Source: Actinobacteria bacterium UBA912
GTDB taxonomy: Bacteria; Actinomycetota; Coriobacteriia; Anaerosomatales; UBA912
Direction of reading: 5' to 3'
Assembly (NCBI GenBank): GCA_002293965.1
Contig: DBEG01000091.1
Span: 1 to 16,848 of the forward strand
DNA: 16,848 nt
Made by a program: the position numbers and the translations under genes. Within the stretch, counting starts at the first letter, position 1, and each line of letters begins with the position of its first letter. The notes beneath the pieces were generated by a model. It made no database searches. It was not told where the DNA came from and saw nothing but the letters and a program-made list of their open reading frames with translations. Positions 1-7,373 of this stretch are shown piece by piece.

Positions 1-912
1 CGGCTGATCAACACGGCGCGCGGCGGCATATTCCAGGAGCAGGCACTCATCGATGCGGTCAGAAGCGGCAAGGTCGCAAGCGCCGCGATCGACGTCTTCG
101 AGGTCGAGCCGTGCACCGACTCGCCACTCGTCGAGCTTGAGAACGTCATCCTGACGCCGCACTTAGGCGCGAGCACCGCCGAGGCCCAGGACCGCGCCGG
201 CGAGCAGATCGCCGAGTTCGTGGCGGCTGGACTCAGAGGCGAGATGGTCCCCACGGCCGTCAACATCGCGCCGGTCTCGCCCGAGGTCTACGAGAAAGTC
301 GGTCCATACCTGAAGGTCTCCGAGGACCTGGGCAAGATGGTCGCACAGATGGCGCGCCAGGGGCTCGAATCCCTCGATATCCGCTTCATCGGTGCGCTCG
401 CAGAGACCGACACACGCATCCTTCGCACCGCAGTGCTCAAGGGAATGCTCACCGTGGTCAGTGCGGAGTCTGTGAACTTCGTCAACGCCGATTACTACGC
501 CGAGCAGCGCGGTCTGCGCATCACCGAGACCAAACAGCCCGAGACGGCGGATTACGTGTCCTCAATCTCCGTGACAGGCACCGGCCCGACCGGACCCGTT
601 GAGGTCTCCGCGTCGCTTATTGGTAAGAAGAACGAGCCGCGCATCGTGTCGCTTTTTGGATACGACCTGGACATGACACCAGCGGATTACATGGCGTTCT
701 TCCTCTACGCCGACAAGCCCGGCATGATCGGCAAGGTCGGGACGATTCTGGGCGCCGAGAAGATCAACATCGGATCGATGCAGGTCGCACGTAAGGAAGC
801 CGGTGGACAGGCCCTCATGGGTCTCACCATCGACAGCCAGATGACCGCAGAGTTGCTCAGCCAGATCATCGAGGCTGCCGGAATGGATGCCGCGTGGAGC
901 GTCGAGCTGTGA
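1..912 (+). CDS. serA: D-3-phosphoglycerate dehydrogenase, 3' part (5' end outside window)
   Basis: This is the C-terminal 303 residues of SerA, which oxidises 3-phosphoglycerate to 3-phosphohydroxypyruvate with NAD in the first step of serine synthesis. The visible part opens inside the nucleotide-binding domain with INTARGG, followed by DVFEVEP and TPHLGAST; the His of TPHLGAS (codon 160-162) is the expected catalytic-dyad histidine. The middle part corresponds to the extra domain of long (type 1) SerA proteins. An ACT domain runs from about nt 691 to the stop, with the core ADKPGMIGKVG, which in this family senses serine. The reading frame is open from base 1 and ends at TGA 910-912, so the gene is cut by the window edge and not broken. 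leuA follows after 19 nt, consistent with one biosynthetic operon. The family assignment is secure; feedback inhibition is inferred from the ACT domain. Confidence 0.95.
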   Translation, partial: RLINTARGGIFQEQALIDAVRSGKVASAAIDVFEVEPCTDSPLVELENVILTPHLGASTAEAQDRAGEQIAEFVAAGLRGEMVPTAVNIAPVSPEVYEKVGPYLKVSEDLGKMVAQMARQGLESLDIRFIGALAETDTRILRTAVLKGMLTVVSAESVNFVNADYYAEQRGLRITETKQPETADYVSSISVTGTGPTGPVEVSASLIGKKNEPRIVSLFGYDLDMTPADYMAFFLYADKPGMIGKVGTILGAEKINIGSMQVARKEAGGQALMGLTIDSQMTAELLSQIIEAAGMDAAWSVEL

Positions 913-931
913 AGGTGAGGGCGAATCGCTC

Positions 932-2530
932 GTGAGTGAGTCGACGATACCGGCGGCAGCTGCAGACAAGGTCTACATCTTCGACACGACCTTGCGCGAC
1001 GGGGAGCAATCCCCGGGCGCCAGCATGAACACCGAGGAGAAGCTCGAGATCGCAAGGCAGCTCGTGCGCCTCGGCGTCGACGTGATCGAGGCTGGCTTTC
1101 CCGCATCGAGTCCCGGAGACTTCGAGAGCGTGCGGCGTATAGCTGCCGAGGTAGGCGATGCCTGCGTGGTCTGCGCCCTGTCGCGTGCGGTACCCAGCGA
1201 CATCGAGAGCGCTGCCGCGGCCCTGGCTGGCGCAGCACGCCCGCGGATACACACGGGCATCGGCGTCTCCGAAAGCCACCTGACACACAAGCTCCGTATC
1301 GATCGGGCGACAGCTCTGGAGCGGGGAGTGGCAGCGGTGAAGTTAGCACGCTCTCTAGTCGGCGAGGTGGAGTTCTATGCCGAGGATGCGGGGCGGGCCG
1401 ATCCGGCCTTCCTCTACGAGATGGTCGAAGCTGTCATCGCGGCCGGGGCCAACGTCGTCAATATCCCGGACACCACAGGCTATACGTACCCCGGAGAGTT
1501 CGGAGCGCTGATCGGTGGTCTGTTCGAGCACGTCCGAGGCATAGAGGACGTGATCGTAGCGGTCCATTGCCACAACGATCTGGGCATGGCCACTGCCAAC
1601 GCGCTAGCAGGCGTGAAGGCCGGGGCTCGCCAGGTGGAGTGCACCATCAACGGCATCGGCGAGCGCGCTGGCAACACCGCGATGGAAGAGGTCGTCATGG
1701 CCCTTCGCGCCCGGCGGGAGTACTTCGGCGCCGACACCACGATCAACACGCGGGAAATCATGCGCACCTCGCGCCTAGTGAGCAACATCACCGGCATCTT
1801 GGTGCAGCCCAACAAGTCGATCGTCGGCGCCAACGCCTTCGCGCATTCCAGCGGCATCCACCAGGACGGCGTACTCAAAGAGCGCACCACCTACGAGATC
1901 ATCGACCCGGTCGAGGTCGGCCTTGGCGGCAGCGCGATCGTGCTCACTGCACGAAGCGGGCGTCACGCCCTGCGGCACCGTCTGGAGCAACTCGGATTCG
2001 ATCTCGCCGAGGAGGAGTTCGAGCGCGTACACCATGACTTCCTTGAGCTCGCAGACAAGAAGAAGGAGGTCTACGACGAGGACATCGAGGCGCTGGTCTC
2101 GGAGTCCGAGCGTACCTCGGCAGGGGAGGTCTACCACCTGCGCTCCCTGCACGTCATGAGCGGTGAGCCCGGGATCCCGACCGCCACCGTAGAACTGGTA
2201 GAGGTCGCAACCGGCTCGGTGCTCGTCGATTCGAGCCACGGAACCGGCCCGGTCGATGCACTCTATCGCGCCATCAATCGCCTCATCGAGGTCGAGAACG
2301 ACCTGATAGAGTTCAGCGTGCAGAGCGTGACCAGGGGCATCGACGCCCTGGGCGAAGTCACCATCCGCATCCGCAGTGCCGACGGGCGCGTCTTCACCGG
2401 CCGAGGAGCCCACAGCGACATAATCACCGCTTCGGCACGTGCCTATGTAAACTCACTCAACCGATTGCTGCTGGCGCACAGGCAGGAGCTTTCCGCCGAA
2501 GCCGATCCAACTACCCCCGACCGCCCCTGA
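932..2530 (+). CDS. leuA: 2-isopropylmalate synthase
   Basis: LeuA condenses acetyl-CoA with 2-oxoisovalerate to 2-isopropylmalate, the committed step of leucine synthesis. I chose GTG 932 (532 aa) because AAGGTGAGG at 912-920 is a good ribosome site; the in-frame ATG at 887 lies inside serA and would add 15 residues with no family match. The DRE-TIM metallolyase barrel starts with DTTLRDGEQSPG (residues 18-29). Metal ligands are visible in HCHNDLGMA (His212, His214), and Asn240 lies in NGIGERAGN. SSGIHQDGVLK follows in the linker region. The C-terminal part, with GTGPVDALYRAINRLI and ending near SARAYVNSLNRLL, is the LeuA dimerisation/allosteric domain that binds leucine. The length is normal for the family. 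It sits between serA and leuC. Citramalate or homocitrate synthase is possible in principle but less likely beside leuC. Confidence 0.94.
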   Translation: MSESTIPAAAADKVYIFDTTLRDGEQSPGASMNTEEKLEIARQLVRLGVDVIEAGFPASSPGDFESVRRIAAEVGDACVVCALSRAVPSDIESAAAALAGAARPRIHTGIGVSESHLTHKLRIDRATALERGVAAVKLARSLVGEVEFYAEDAGRADPAFLYEMVEAVIAAGANVVNIPDTTGYTYPGEFGALIGGLFEHVRGIEDVIVAVHCHNDLGMATANALAGVKAGARQVECTINGIGERAGNTAMEEVVMALRARREYFGADTTINTREIMRTSRLVSNITGILVQPNKSIVGANAFAHSSGIHQDGVLKERTTYEIIDPVEVGLGGSAIVLTARSGRHALRHRLEQLGFDLAEEEFERVHHDFLELADKKKEVYDEDIEALVSESERTSAGEVYHLRSLHVMSGEPGIPTATVELVEVATGSVLVDSSHGTGPVDALYRAINRLIEVENDLIEFSVQSVTRGIDALGEVTIRIRSADGRVFTGRGAHSDIITASARAYVNSLNRLLLAHRQELSAEADPTTPDRP

Positions 2531-2549
2531 CACAGGAGGAACCAGACCG

Positions 2550-3815
2550 ATGCCCCGCCCCATGACCATCACCGAGAAGATCCTAGCTGCACACGCCGGC
2601 CTCGATGAAGTCGAGCCAGGACAGCTCATCACGTGCAAGCTCGACATCGTGCTTGCCAACGACGTGACCGCACCGATCGCGATCCGCGAGTTCCGGCGCA
2701 CTGGCGCGACGAAGGTCTGGGATAAGGACCGCGTCGTCCTCGTGCCCGATCACTACGCCCCCAACAAGGACATCAAATCCGCCGAGCAAGCCAAGGTCAT
2801 GCGCGACTTCGCTCGCGAGCAGTCGATATCCCACTACTACGAGATCGGTTGCATGGGCGTCGAGCACGCCTTGCTGCCCGAGCAGGGAGTGGTAGTACCC
2901 GGCGACGTCATCATCGGAGCGGACTCCCACACCTGCACCTACGGAGCGTTGGGCGCATTCTCGACCGGAGTCGGCAGCACTGACGCTGCCGCCGGAATGG
3001 CCATCGGCGAGGCGTGGTTCAAGGTGCCCGCATCGATCAAATTCGTCGTTAACGGTGAGTTCGGGCCGTGGGTGTCCGGAAAGGACCTCATCCTGCACAT
3101 CATCGGGCTGATCGGTGTCGACGGAGCGCTCTACCAGGCCATGGAGTTCACCGGTTCGACCTTCGATCGGATGGGCATGGACGACCGTATGACTGTGTGC
3201 AACATGGCGATCGAAGCCGGTGCCAAGTCCGGAATCATCGCTGTCGACGACATCACCCGCACCTACCTCACCGGCCGTGCCGAGCGCCCCTGGGTCGAAT
3301 ACCACTCTGACCCCGAAGCCCACTATCCGCGCGTCATCGAGATCGACGCCGGCGTACTCAAGCCGACGGTGTCCTTCCCGCACCTCCCATCGAATACCCG
3401 TCTCGCTGAAGACTCGCGCGATGTAACCATCGATCAGGTCGTGATCGGGTCGTGCACAAACGGCCGCCTGGAAGACCTTCGTATAGCCGCCGAGGTCCTC
3501 AAAGGTAGGAAGGCACACGATCACGTGAGGCTGATCGTCATCCCGGCAACGCAGGAGATCTACCGCGCCGCGATGGCCGAAGGACTCTTCGATATCTTCC
3601 TGGACGCGAATGCCGCGATCTCGACCCCGACATGCGGACCTTGCCTCGGTGGCCACATGGGGATCCTTGCTGCAGGAGAGCGTGCAGTAGCGACGACGAA
3701 CCGCAATTTCGTGGGCAGGATGGGCGACCCGACCAGCGAAGTCTACCTGAGCTCGCCAGCCGTTGCTGCGGCAAGTGCTGTGGCCGGACACATCGCACTG
3801 CCGGACGATCTGTAG
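2550..3815 (+). CDS. leuC: 3-isopropylmalate dehydratase large subunit (short LeuC/HacA-type)
   Basis: This is the large [4Fe-4S] subunit of isopropylmalate isomerase, which interconverts 2- and 3-isopropylmalate in leucine synthesis. AGGAGGA at 2534-2540 supports ATG 2550. The three cluster cysteines are visible: Cys302 in GSCTNG, and Cys362 and Cys365 in CGPCLGGH. Other aconitase-family landmarks are GADSHTCTYGALGAF and NRNFVGRMGDP. At 421 aa it belongs to the short LeuC group, also called LeuC2 or HacA-like, and not the ~466-aa enterobacterial form. It follows leuA by 19 nt. The enzyme needs a small subunit (LeuD), yet no leuD follows: the next 201 nt are non-coding and then a membrane TPR gene begins. 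leuD must therefore be elsewhere if the pathway is intact. Homoaconitase is a less likely alternative given the leuA neighbour. Confidence 0.93.
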   Translation: MPRPMTITEKILAAHAGLDEVEPGQLITCKLDIVLANDVTAPIAIREFRRTGATKVWDKDRVVLVPDHYAPNKDIKSAEQAKVMRDFAREQSISHYYEIGCMGVEHALLPEQGVVVPGDVIIGADSHTCTYGALGAFSTGVGSTDAAAGMAIGEAWFKVPASIKFVVNGEFGPWVSGKDLILHIIGLIGVDGALYQAMEFTGSTFDRMGMDDRMTVCNMAIEAGAKSGIIAVDDITRTYLTGRAERPWVEYHSDPEAHYPRVIEIDAGVLKPTVSFPHLPSNTRLAEDSRDVTIDQVVIGSCTNGRLEDLRIAAEVLKGRKAHDHVRLIVIPATQEIYRAAMAEGLFDIFLDANAAISTPTCGPCLGGHMGILAAGERAVATTNRNFVGRMGDPTSEVYLSSPAVAAASAVAGHIALPDDL

Positions 3816-4016
3816 CCGAACCGCCCCTTAGGCACTCGATTTGCTAGCGGGTAGGCGTCGGATAGAAGCCAGAGAGCCATGTGAGAACTTTCACGTTTGG
3901 GGTATATCCACCCCCGAGTGTGTGAGGTAAACTTGCACGCACTGTCCGAATGAAGCCAAAAATGCGCAAGCACCCGCCCGCTCAGACTGTCGATTTGCCG
4001 ATGACGGAGGAAACAG
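3816..4016 (+). promoter_or_regulatory. Intergenic spacer between leuC and the TPR-NHL pair
   Basis: This 201-nt stretch has no supported coding sequence. It holds a CRP-like palindrome (3880-3895, listed separately) and GGGG-TATATCCA-CCCC at about 3899-3914, which could form a weak hairpin and includes a -10-like TATATC at 3903-3908. GGAGG at 4006-4010 is the ribosome site of the next gene. I see no clear intrinsic terminator for the leu genes. Because the function changes from amino-acid synthesis to membrane proteins here, this is the likely start of a new transcription unit, but no convincing -35/-10 pair was found. Confidence 0.4.
3880..3895. promoter_or_regulatory. CRP/GlxR-like palindromic site
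   Basis: The sequence TGTGA-GAACTT-TCACG matches the established CRP-type consensus TGTGA-N6-TCACA at nine of ten defined bases. It lies 122 nt upstream of the TPR gene start, in the only sizeable spacer before the electron-transfer locus. A CRP/FNR-family regulator (GlxR-like in Actinomycetota) could act here. The match is direct; binding and sign of regulation are inference, and single matches of this quality can arise by chance. Confidence 0.4.
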
Positions 4017-4820
4017 ATGCAGCAAGACCGCCCAGATGACCGCGAAGGTTTCCACTTCGACGAAACCGCAGAGCCAGCCCCCCGCAAGCAGATCCGGCGC
4101 AAAAGCTCGATCTTCGATGATCCCGTGGTTCGCAAGATGGCGTTCGTCGCAGTCGGTATCCTGATCATCTTTCTTGTTACCGTCGTCAGCGCACTGATCA
4201 CAGGAGTGATACAACCCGGCGGTCCGAGAACGGTTCTTGAGCGCGATATCTCGGTGTCAGGCGCAGCGGTGCGTGCGGGCACCACTGATACAAGCGTCTG
4301 GGCCCGGCACATCTCGGCTCTTATCCTTGACGGCCAATTTGGTCGTGCCGAGAACATCCTTGCCACCGCTAAGGCTAGCCTGGATGACTCTGCGACGGCC
4401 GACATCGTCCTCAGTGAGGCTCGCCTATTGAGGGCACAGGGGCAGTACGAGGAGGCCCTCGAGGTCGCCGAGGCCGCAAGGACCCAGCTTCGCGAGCATC
4501 ACGAGGGCCGTCTGGCGCAGGCAGGCCCAGTTGCCAACGCGGCTCGCCTGGAGGGACTCCATGACAACTACGACATCGCGGTGCTGGTCAAGGCAGAGAT
4601 CTATCGGGACATGGAAAAGTGGGATAGCGTGCTGGAACAGTACGACATCTTCATCGAGACCAATCCCGGAGCCGCAGATATCCTGACGGATCGCGGTGAC
4701 GTCAAGTTCGAAATGGGCGATAGGAGCGGCGCAGAAGCGGACTACCGTGAAGCGCTTAGATTCTACCCTGACTACGAAGAGGCCCTTGTGGGGCTAGAGA
4801 GGATCGGATCGTCTCAATGA
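4017..4820 (+). CDS. Single-pass membrane protein with extracytoplasmic TPR repeats
   Basis: This 267-aa protein has a charged cytoplasmic N-terminus (residues 1-40, including RKQIRRK), one transmembrane helix at about 41-64, and a C-terminal domain that should lie outside the membrane by the positive-inside rule. That domain is helical and contains TPR-like units at about 93-122, 129-160, 186-217 and 219-252; the last two are clearest (EKWDSVLEQYDIFIETNP and SGAEADYREALRFYPDYEEA). No enzyme motif is visible. TPR proteins are usually assembly scaffolds. GGAGG at 4006-4010 supports ATG 4017. The stop overlaps the start of the NHL gene (ATGA at 4817-4820), so the two are probably translated together and may act as a pair. 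A role in assembly or anchoring of the nearby cytochromes is inferred from position only. Confidence 0.85.
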   Translation: MQQDRPDDREGFHFDETAEPAPRKQIRRKSSIFDDPVVRKMAFVAVGILIIFLVTVVSALITGVIQPGGPRTVLERDISVSGAAVRAGTTDTSVWARHISALILDGQFGRAENILATAKASLDDSATADIVLSEARLLRAQGQYEEALEVAEAARTQLREHHEGRLAQAGPVANAARLEGLHDNYDIAVLVKAEIYRDMEKWDSVLEQYDIFIETNPGAADILTDRGDVKFEMGDRSGAEADYREALRFYPDYEEALVGLERIGSSQ

Positions 4821-6073
4821 CCGATACAGTTGCAGAAAGTTCCTCAGCTGCTCAGAACCAGGAAGTGGTATCCCGACGTGGGCGCAGGATCCTAGGCCTT
4901 GTCCTCGTCGTTCTCCTCTTGCTTCTCAGCCTCGCTACGTTCCTTCTCTTCCGCTTGCTGGATCCCCCAGGTGAGGCCCCGGTCGCCGGTGAGTTACTCG
5001 GTATCGAATGGGTGCGCTCGATCTATGGGATGAGTGTAGCACCAGAAGATCAGTTCTCGCGAACCGCGGCCGCAGCTCCTGGCCCTGATGGATCGATACA
5101 CATCACCGATGCGACGCACGGTGCCATTATGAGGTTCACTCCAGATGGTCGCTATATCGAATCCTTCCGCGGTCCGGATGCCGACCCGCTGGTAGTTCCC
5201 GGTCGCCTCACGGTGGGTCCGGATGGTAAGATATATGTCGTGGAGACCCAGAACGACCGGGTCAGGGTCTTGAACCCGGACGGATCGTATATCGGTACTT
5301 TCAGCGTTCCCAAACCGGCCTCGATCGCGGTGAGTGAAGACAAGATAGTCGTGGGTTCTGTCAATGGGTTCGCGATATTGGATCCTACCGACGGCAGCCC
5401 GGTCAACGTCATCGGTTCACGTGGTCAAGCCGACTATCAGTTCGACTACGTACACGGGGTTGCGATTGCAGAGGATGGCCGCATCTTCGTCGCGGACTCA
5501 TTCAACAACAGGCTCAGCGCCTATGATGCAGAGGGCAACCGCCTGTGGATAGTCAGAACAGGAAAGCCATCCAACCGCGCAGAGATGATTGACGGACGTC
5601 TCACGGTGCGCGAGCTTGAGGATCAGGCCCTTACCGGCGAGGAAGCCCTTCAGTTGCCCCTGGGAATAACCATTGATGGTGCCGGCAGGATCGTTGTCGC
5701 CGACATGTTCGAATGTGTACTGGCGGTCTTCGATCCCGAAGACGGTTCGCTGATAGGCAAGTACGGCACGCCGGGGCCGGAAGACGGCAAGTTCTTCTAC
5801 CCGACCAATGTCAGCTATGATCCGCAACGCGATTGGTTCACCGTCTCCGACACCCAGAACAACAGGGTTCAGATCGTGAGACTGCCGGATTCATCCGGGG
5901 GCGATGATGCGACTGCTGCCGCGAGGCGGGTGCTAGACGGACCGATACGGGCATGCGCTATCCCATTGGCCTTGGTGATCCTCGCTGCTGCAGTGATGCT
6001 GTTCTTGCGCAGAAGGAAACAGCAGGAGGCTAGCACCACCGAAAGCACGGAAATTGTTGGTGGATCGAGATAA
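4817..6073 (+). CDS. Doubly membrane-anchored NHL-repeat six-bladed beta-propeller protein
   Basis: This 418-aa protein has an N-terminal helix (about 25-48, after RRGRR) and a second helix near the C-terminus (about 378-397, followed by RRRKQQ). Positive charges on the cytoplasmic flank of each suggest that both ends are inside and the middle is outside. The middle carries about six NHL-type blades with the pattern DG-x-I-hydrophobic-VAD-x-x-N-NR-V: roughly residues 91-111, 136-156, 176-193, 220-240, 290-310 and 339-358. The best copies are GRIFVADSFNNRL and DTQNNRVQIV. No heme motif or enzyme active site is visible, so a ligand- or protein-binding scaffold is most likely. It overlaps the TPR gene by 4 nt and precedes the cytochromes. 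From memory, NHL or six-bladed propeller proteins recur beside multiheme cytochromes in extracellular electron transfer loci; this was not checked. The exact partner is unknown. Confidence 0.87.
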   Translation: MTDTVAESSSAAQNQEVVSRRGRRILGLVLVVLLLLLSLATFLLFRLLDPPGEAPVAGELLGIEWVRSIYGMSVAPEDQFSRTAAAAPGPDGSIHITDATHGAIMRFTPDGRYIESFRGPDADPLVVPGRLTVGPDGKIYVVETQNDRVRVLNPDGSYIGTFSVPKPASIAVSEDKIVVGSVNGFAILDPTDGSPVNVIGSRGQADYQFDYVHGVAIAEDGRIFVADSFNNRLSAYDAEGNRLWIVRTGKPSNRAEMIDGRLTVRELEDQALTGEEALQLPLGITIDGAGRIVVADMFECVLAVFDPEDGSLIGKYGTPGPEDGKFFYPTNVSYDPQRDWFTVSDTQNNRVQIVRLPDSSGGDDATAAARRVLDGPIRACAIPLALVILAAAVMLFLRRRKQQEASTTESTEIVGGSR

Positions 6074-6230
6074 TCCATGGGCTATTTTGTGTGGATTTTG
6101 TGATAGACTCCATTTGTACAGTTTCGTTAATCGAAACCGCACATAGATTGCGTGTGAACTGTTCGAGCGTAGGGGCAGTCATAGACTGCAGAGCGGTTCA
6201 CTAATCCGCTTGGGAAAGGAGGTGCAGTAC
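6074..6230 (+). promoter_or_regulatory. Structured leader / probable promoter region of the hexaheme cytochrome gene
   Basis: This 157-nt non-coding spacer is unusually ordered. ATTTTGTG occurs at 6084-6091 and again at 6095-6102, an 11-bp period of about one helical turn. It is followed by an extended -10-like TGATAGACT (6101-6109). Downstream are three inverted repeats: GTTTCG-TTAAT-CGAAAC (6121-6137), GCAGTC-ATA-GACTGC (6175-6189) and AGCGG-9 nt-CCGCT (6192-6210). The last ends just before the strong ribosome site AAAGGAGGTG (6215-6224). This suggests a separate regulated promoter and a folded 5' leader for the hexaheme cytochrome. No known riboswitch consensus was recognised. Confidence 0.5.
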
Positions 6231-6270
6231 ATGAAACAAGCAATGACCCATAAATTCCTTACAAGAGGAG
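6215..6270 (+). promoter_or_regulatory. Two in-frame ribosome binding sites for the hexaheme cytochrome
   Basis: AAAGGAGGTG at 6215-6224 serves ATG 6231, and AGAGGAG at 6264-6270 serves GTG 6279; the two starts are in the same frame, 16 codons apart. The downstream start gives a compact classic signal peptide (VKRRSVLVV...), while the upstream one adds a 16-residue charged extension. Both sites look functional by sequence, so the protein start is truly ambiguous. Confidence 0.5.
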
Positions 6271-7373
6271 AATATTCAGTGAAAAGAAGAAGTGTTCTCG
6301 TTGTCGCGCTTGCGGTCGCTCTCGTCTTTTTGTTCGCAGCCTCCGCATTCGCATCGTTCCTTTCCCCGACAAGGGCCAGGACCTGGAACTGGATGGCCGA
6401 CTACTACACTTGGGGATCGCCCATCGGTTCTGGAGTCACTGGTGGGACCCTGTTGAGCGCCACTGGCGCAAACGCTACGAACCCCGGTGTGCATGCCAAC
6501 TACCTGGCCAACACAGCCAAGTGCGGCATCTGCCACTCGGTTCACCGTGCTGCCGGTACCGGCGTCCAGTTGTTGGGAACCAACAACCCCACGTGCGCAG
6601 GTTGCCACGTGGTTGGTTCGACAGTGACCAATGTTGTCGTCAACTGGGGCACAGGCCCTCACAGCGGTGGTAACGTGGCTGCTTGTCAGGCTCGCGCCTG
6701 CCATCTGGACAACCCGCATGGTGCTAACGGCTCGCAGTACGCGATCGTCGCTGCAGCGCTGCTCAACCCAGCTACTGACGCACTGCTCGTGACTCCGACC
6801 GCCAACCCCGCCCGATCCGGGATCTCCGTGGCTGAACTCGATGGTCTGGGCACCTGGCCAGCGTCCACACGTTCGCTGGTGCGTACCGGTTACAACTGCA
6901 ACATCTGCCACTCGTCCACGACATTGGCAGTTCTCAACCGTGGTTGGGCTGATGAGCGTCATACCAACATCGATGGAACGGCATCCCCGCTGGTACTCAA
7001 GCAGGGTCACATCGGCGTTGCAACCCCGAACGTCGAGGTCGAGGTATGGACATCACCCGCAGGCGTAAGCACGACGGTGACCGAGACCGTTGACACCGCG
7101 TTCGCTCCAGTCACTGGTTGCGTGAGCTGTCACGACCAGACCGACCCGCGGACCAGGTCAGGGTTCACGTTCCCGCATGGTCAGACAACAGCTGCCGGTG
7201 CTGGATCCAACATGCCTGATGGCACCAGAGCCTTCCTCTGGATGGGCTTCTCCGGTGGGGCTGGACAGGCTCTAACGCCTATCACCACCAACGACATGAA
7301 GGCATATGACGGCAACTGCCTGAAGTGCCATCGTGACAACGCCGGCGCTGCTGGTGTGGGTGTCACCTACTAG
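6231..7373 (+). CDS. Secreted hexaheme c-type cytochrome (candidate extracellular electron carrier)
   Basis: From ATG 6231 this is 380 aa, or 364 aa from the alternative GTG 6279. A signal peptide is clear: KRR, a hydrophobic core at about 21-36, and a likely cut after AFA (residue 41). Six heme-attachment motifs follow: CGICH (98), CAGCH (122), CQARACH (152, the CX4CH form known from cytochrome c3), CNICH (223), CVSCH (297) and CLKCH (363). The mature part has seven further histidines (in GVH, SVH, GPH, NPH, ERH, QGH and FPH), enough for bis-His ligation of all six hemes. There is no second membrane helix and no LPXTG-type wall-sorting signal; the protein ends 13 residues after the last heme. 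Size and heme count resemble filament-forming cytochromes such as Geobacter OmcS, but homology was not tested. Its strong ribosome site suggests high expression. It is probably the extracellular partner of the two anchored dodecahemes downstream. Confidence 0.9.
   Translation: MKQAMTHKFLTRGEYSVKRRSVLVVALAVALVFLFAASAFASFLSPTRARTWNWMADYYTWGSPIGSGVTGGTLLSATGANATNPGVHANYLANTAKCGICHSVHRAAGTGVQLLGTNNPTCAGCHVVGSTVTNVVVNWGTGPHSGGNVAACQARACHLDNPHGANGSQYAIVAAALLNPATDALLVTPTANPARSGISVAELDGLGTWPASTRSLVRTGYNCNICHSSTTLAVLNRGWADERHTNIDGTASPLVLKQGHIGVATPNVEVEVWTSPAGVSTTVTETVDTAFAPVTGCVSCHDQTDPRTRSGFTFPHGQTTAAGAGSNMPDGTRAFLWMGFSGGAGQALTPITTNDMKAYDGNCLKCHRDNAGAAGVGVTY

Noticed and set aside
887..931. Upstream ATG 887 as the start of leuA
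   Set aside because: It lies inside the serA coding region and lacks a ribosome site, whereas GTG 932 has AAGGTGAGG at suitable distance and gives the normal N-terminus.
2583..3791. Long open frame of about 400 codons on the - strand opposite leuC
   Set aside because: It lies entirely opposite a well-supported gene with all catalytic motifs, has no recognisable domain, and is expected from codon bias in G+C-rich DNA.
6210..6230. TTG 6210 as the start of the hexaheme cytochrome
   Set aside because: It would place the strong ribosome site AAAGGAGGTG inside the coding sequence; ATG 6231 or GTG 6279 are better placed.
6074..6230. GEMM-type cyclic dinucleotide riboswitch, known ahead of some cytochrome genes
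   Set aside because: I looked for the conserved GEMM core (such as a GCAAAGC-like block with the flanking helices) and did not find it; the hairpins present do not match that layout.
7320..7373. C-terminal wall-sorting signal (LPXTG plus helix) on the hexaheme cytochrome
   Set aside because: No LPXTG-like motif, hydrophobic helix or basic tail is present near the C-terminus.
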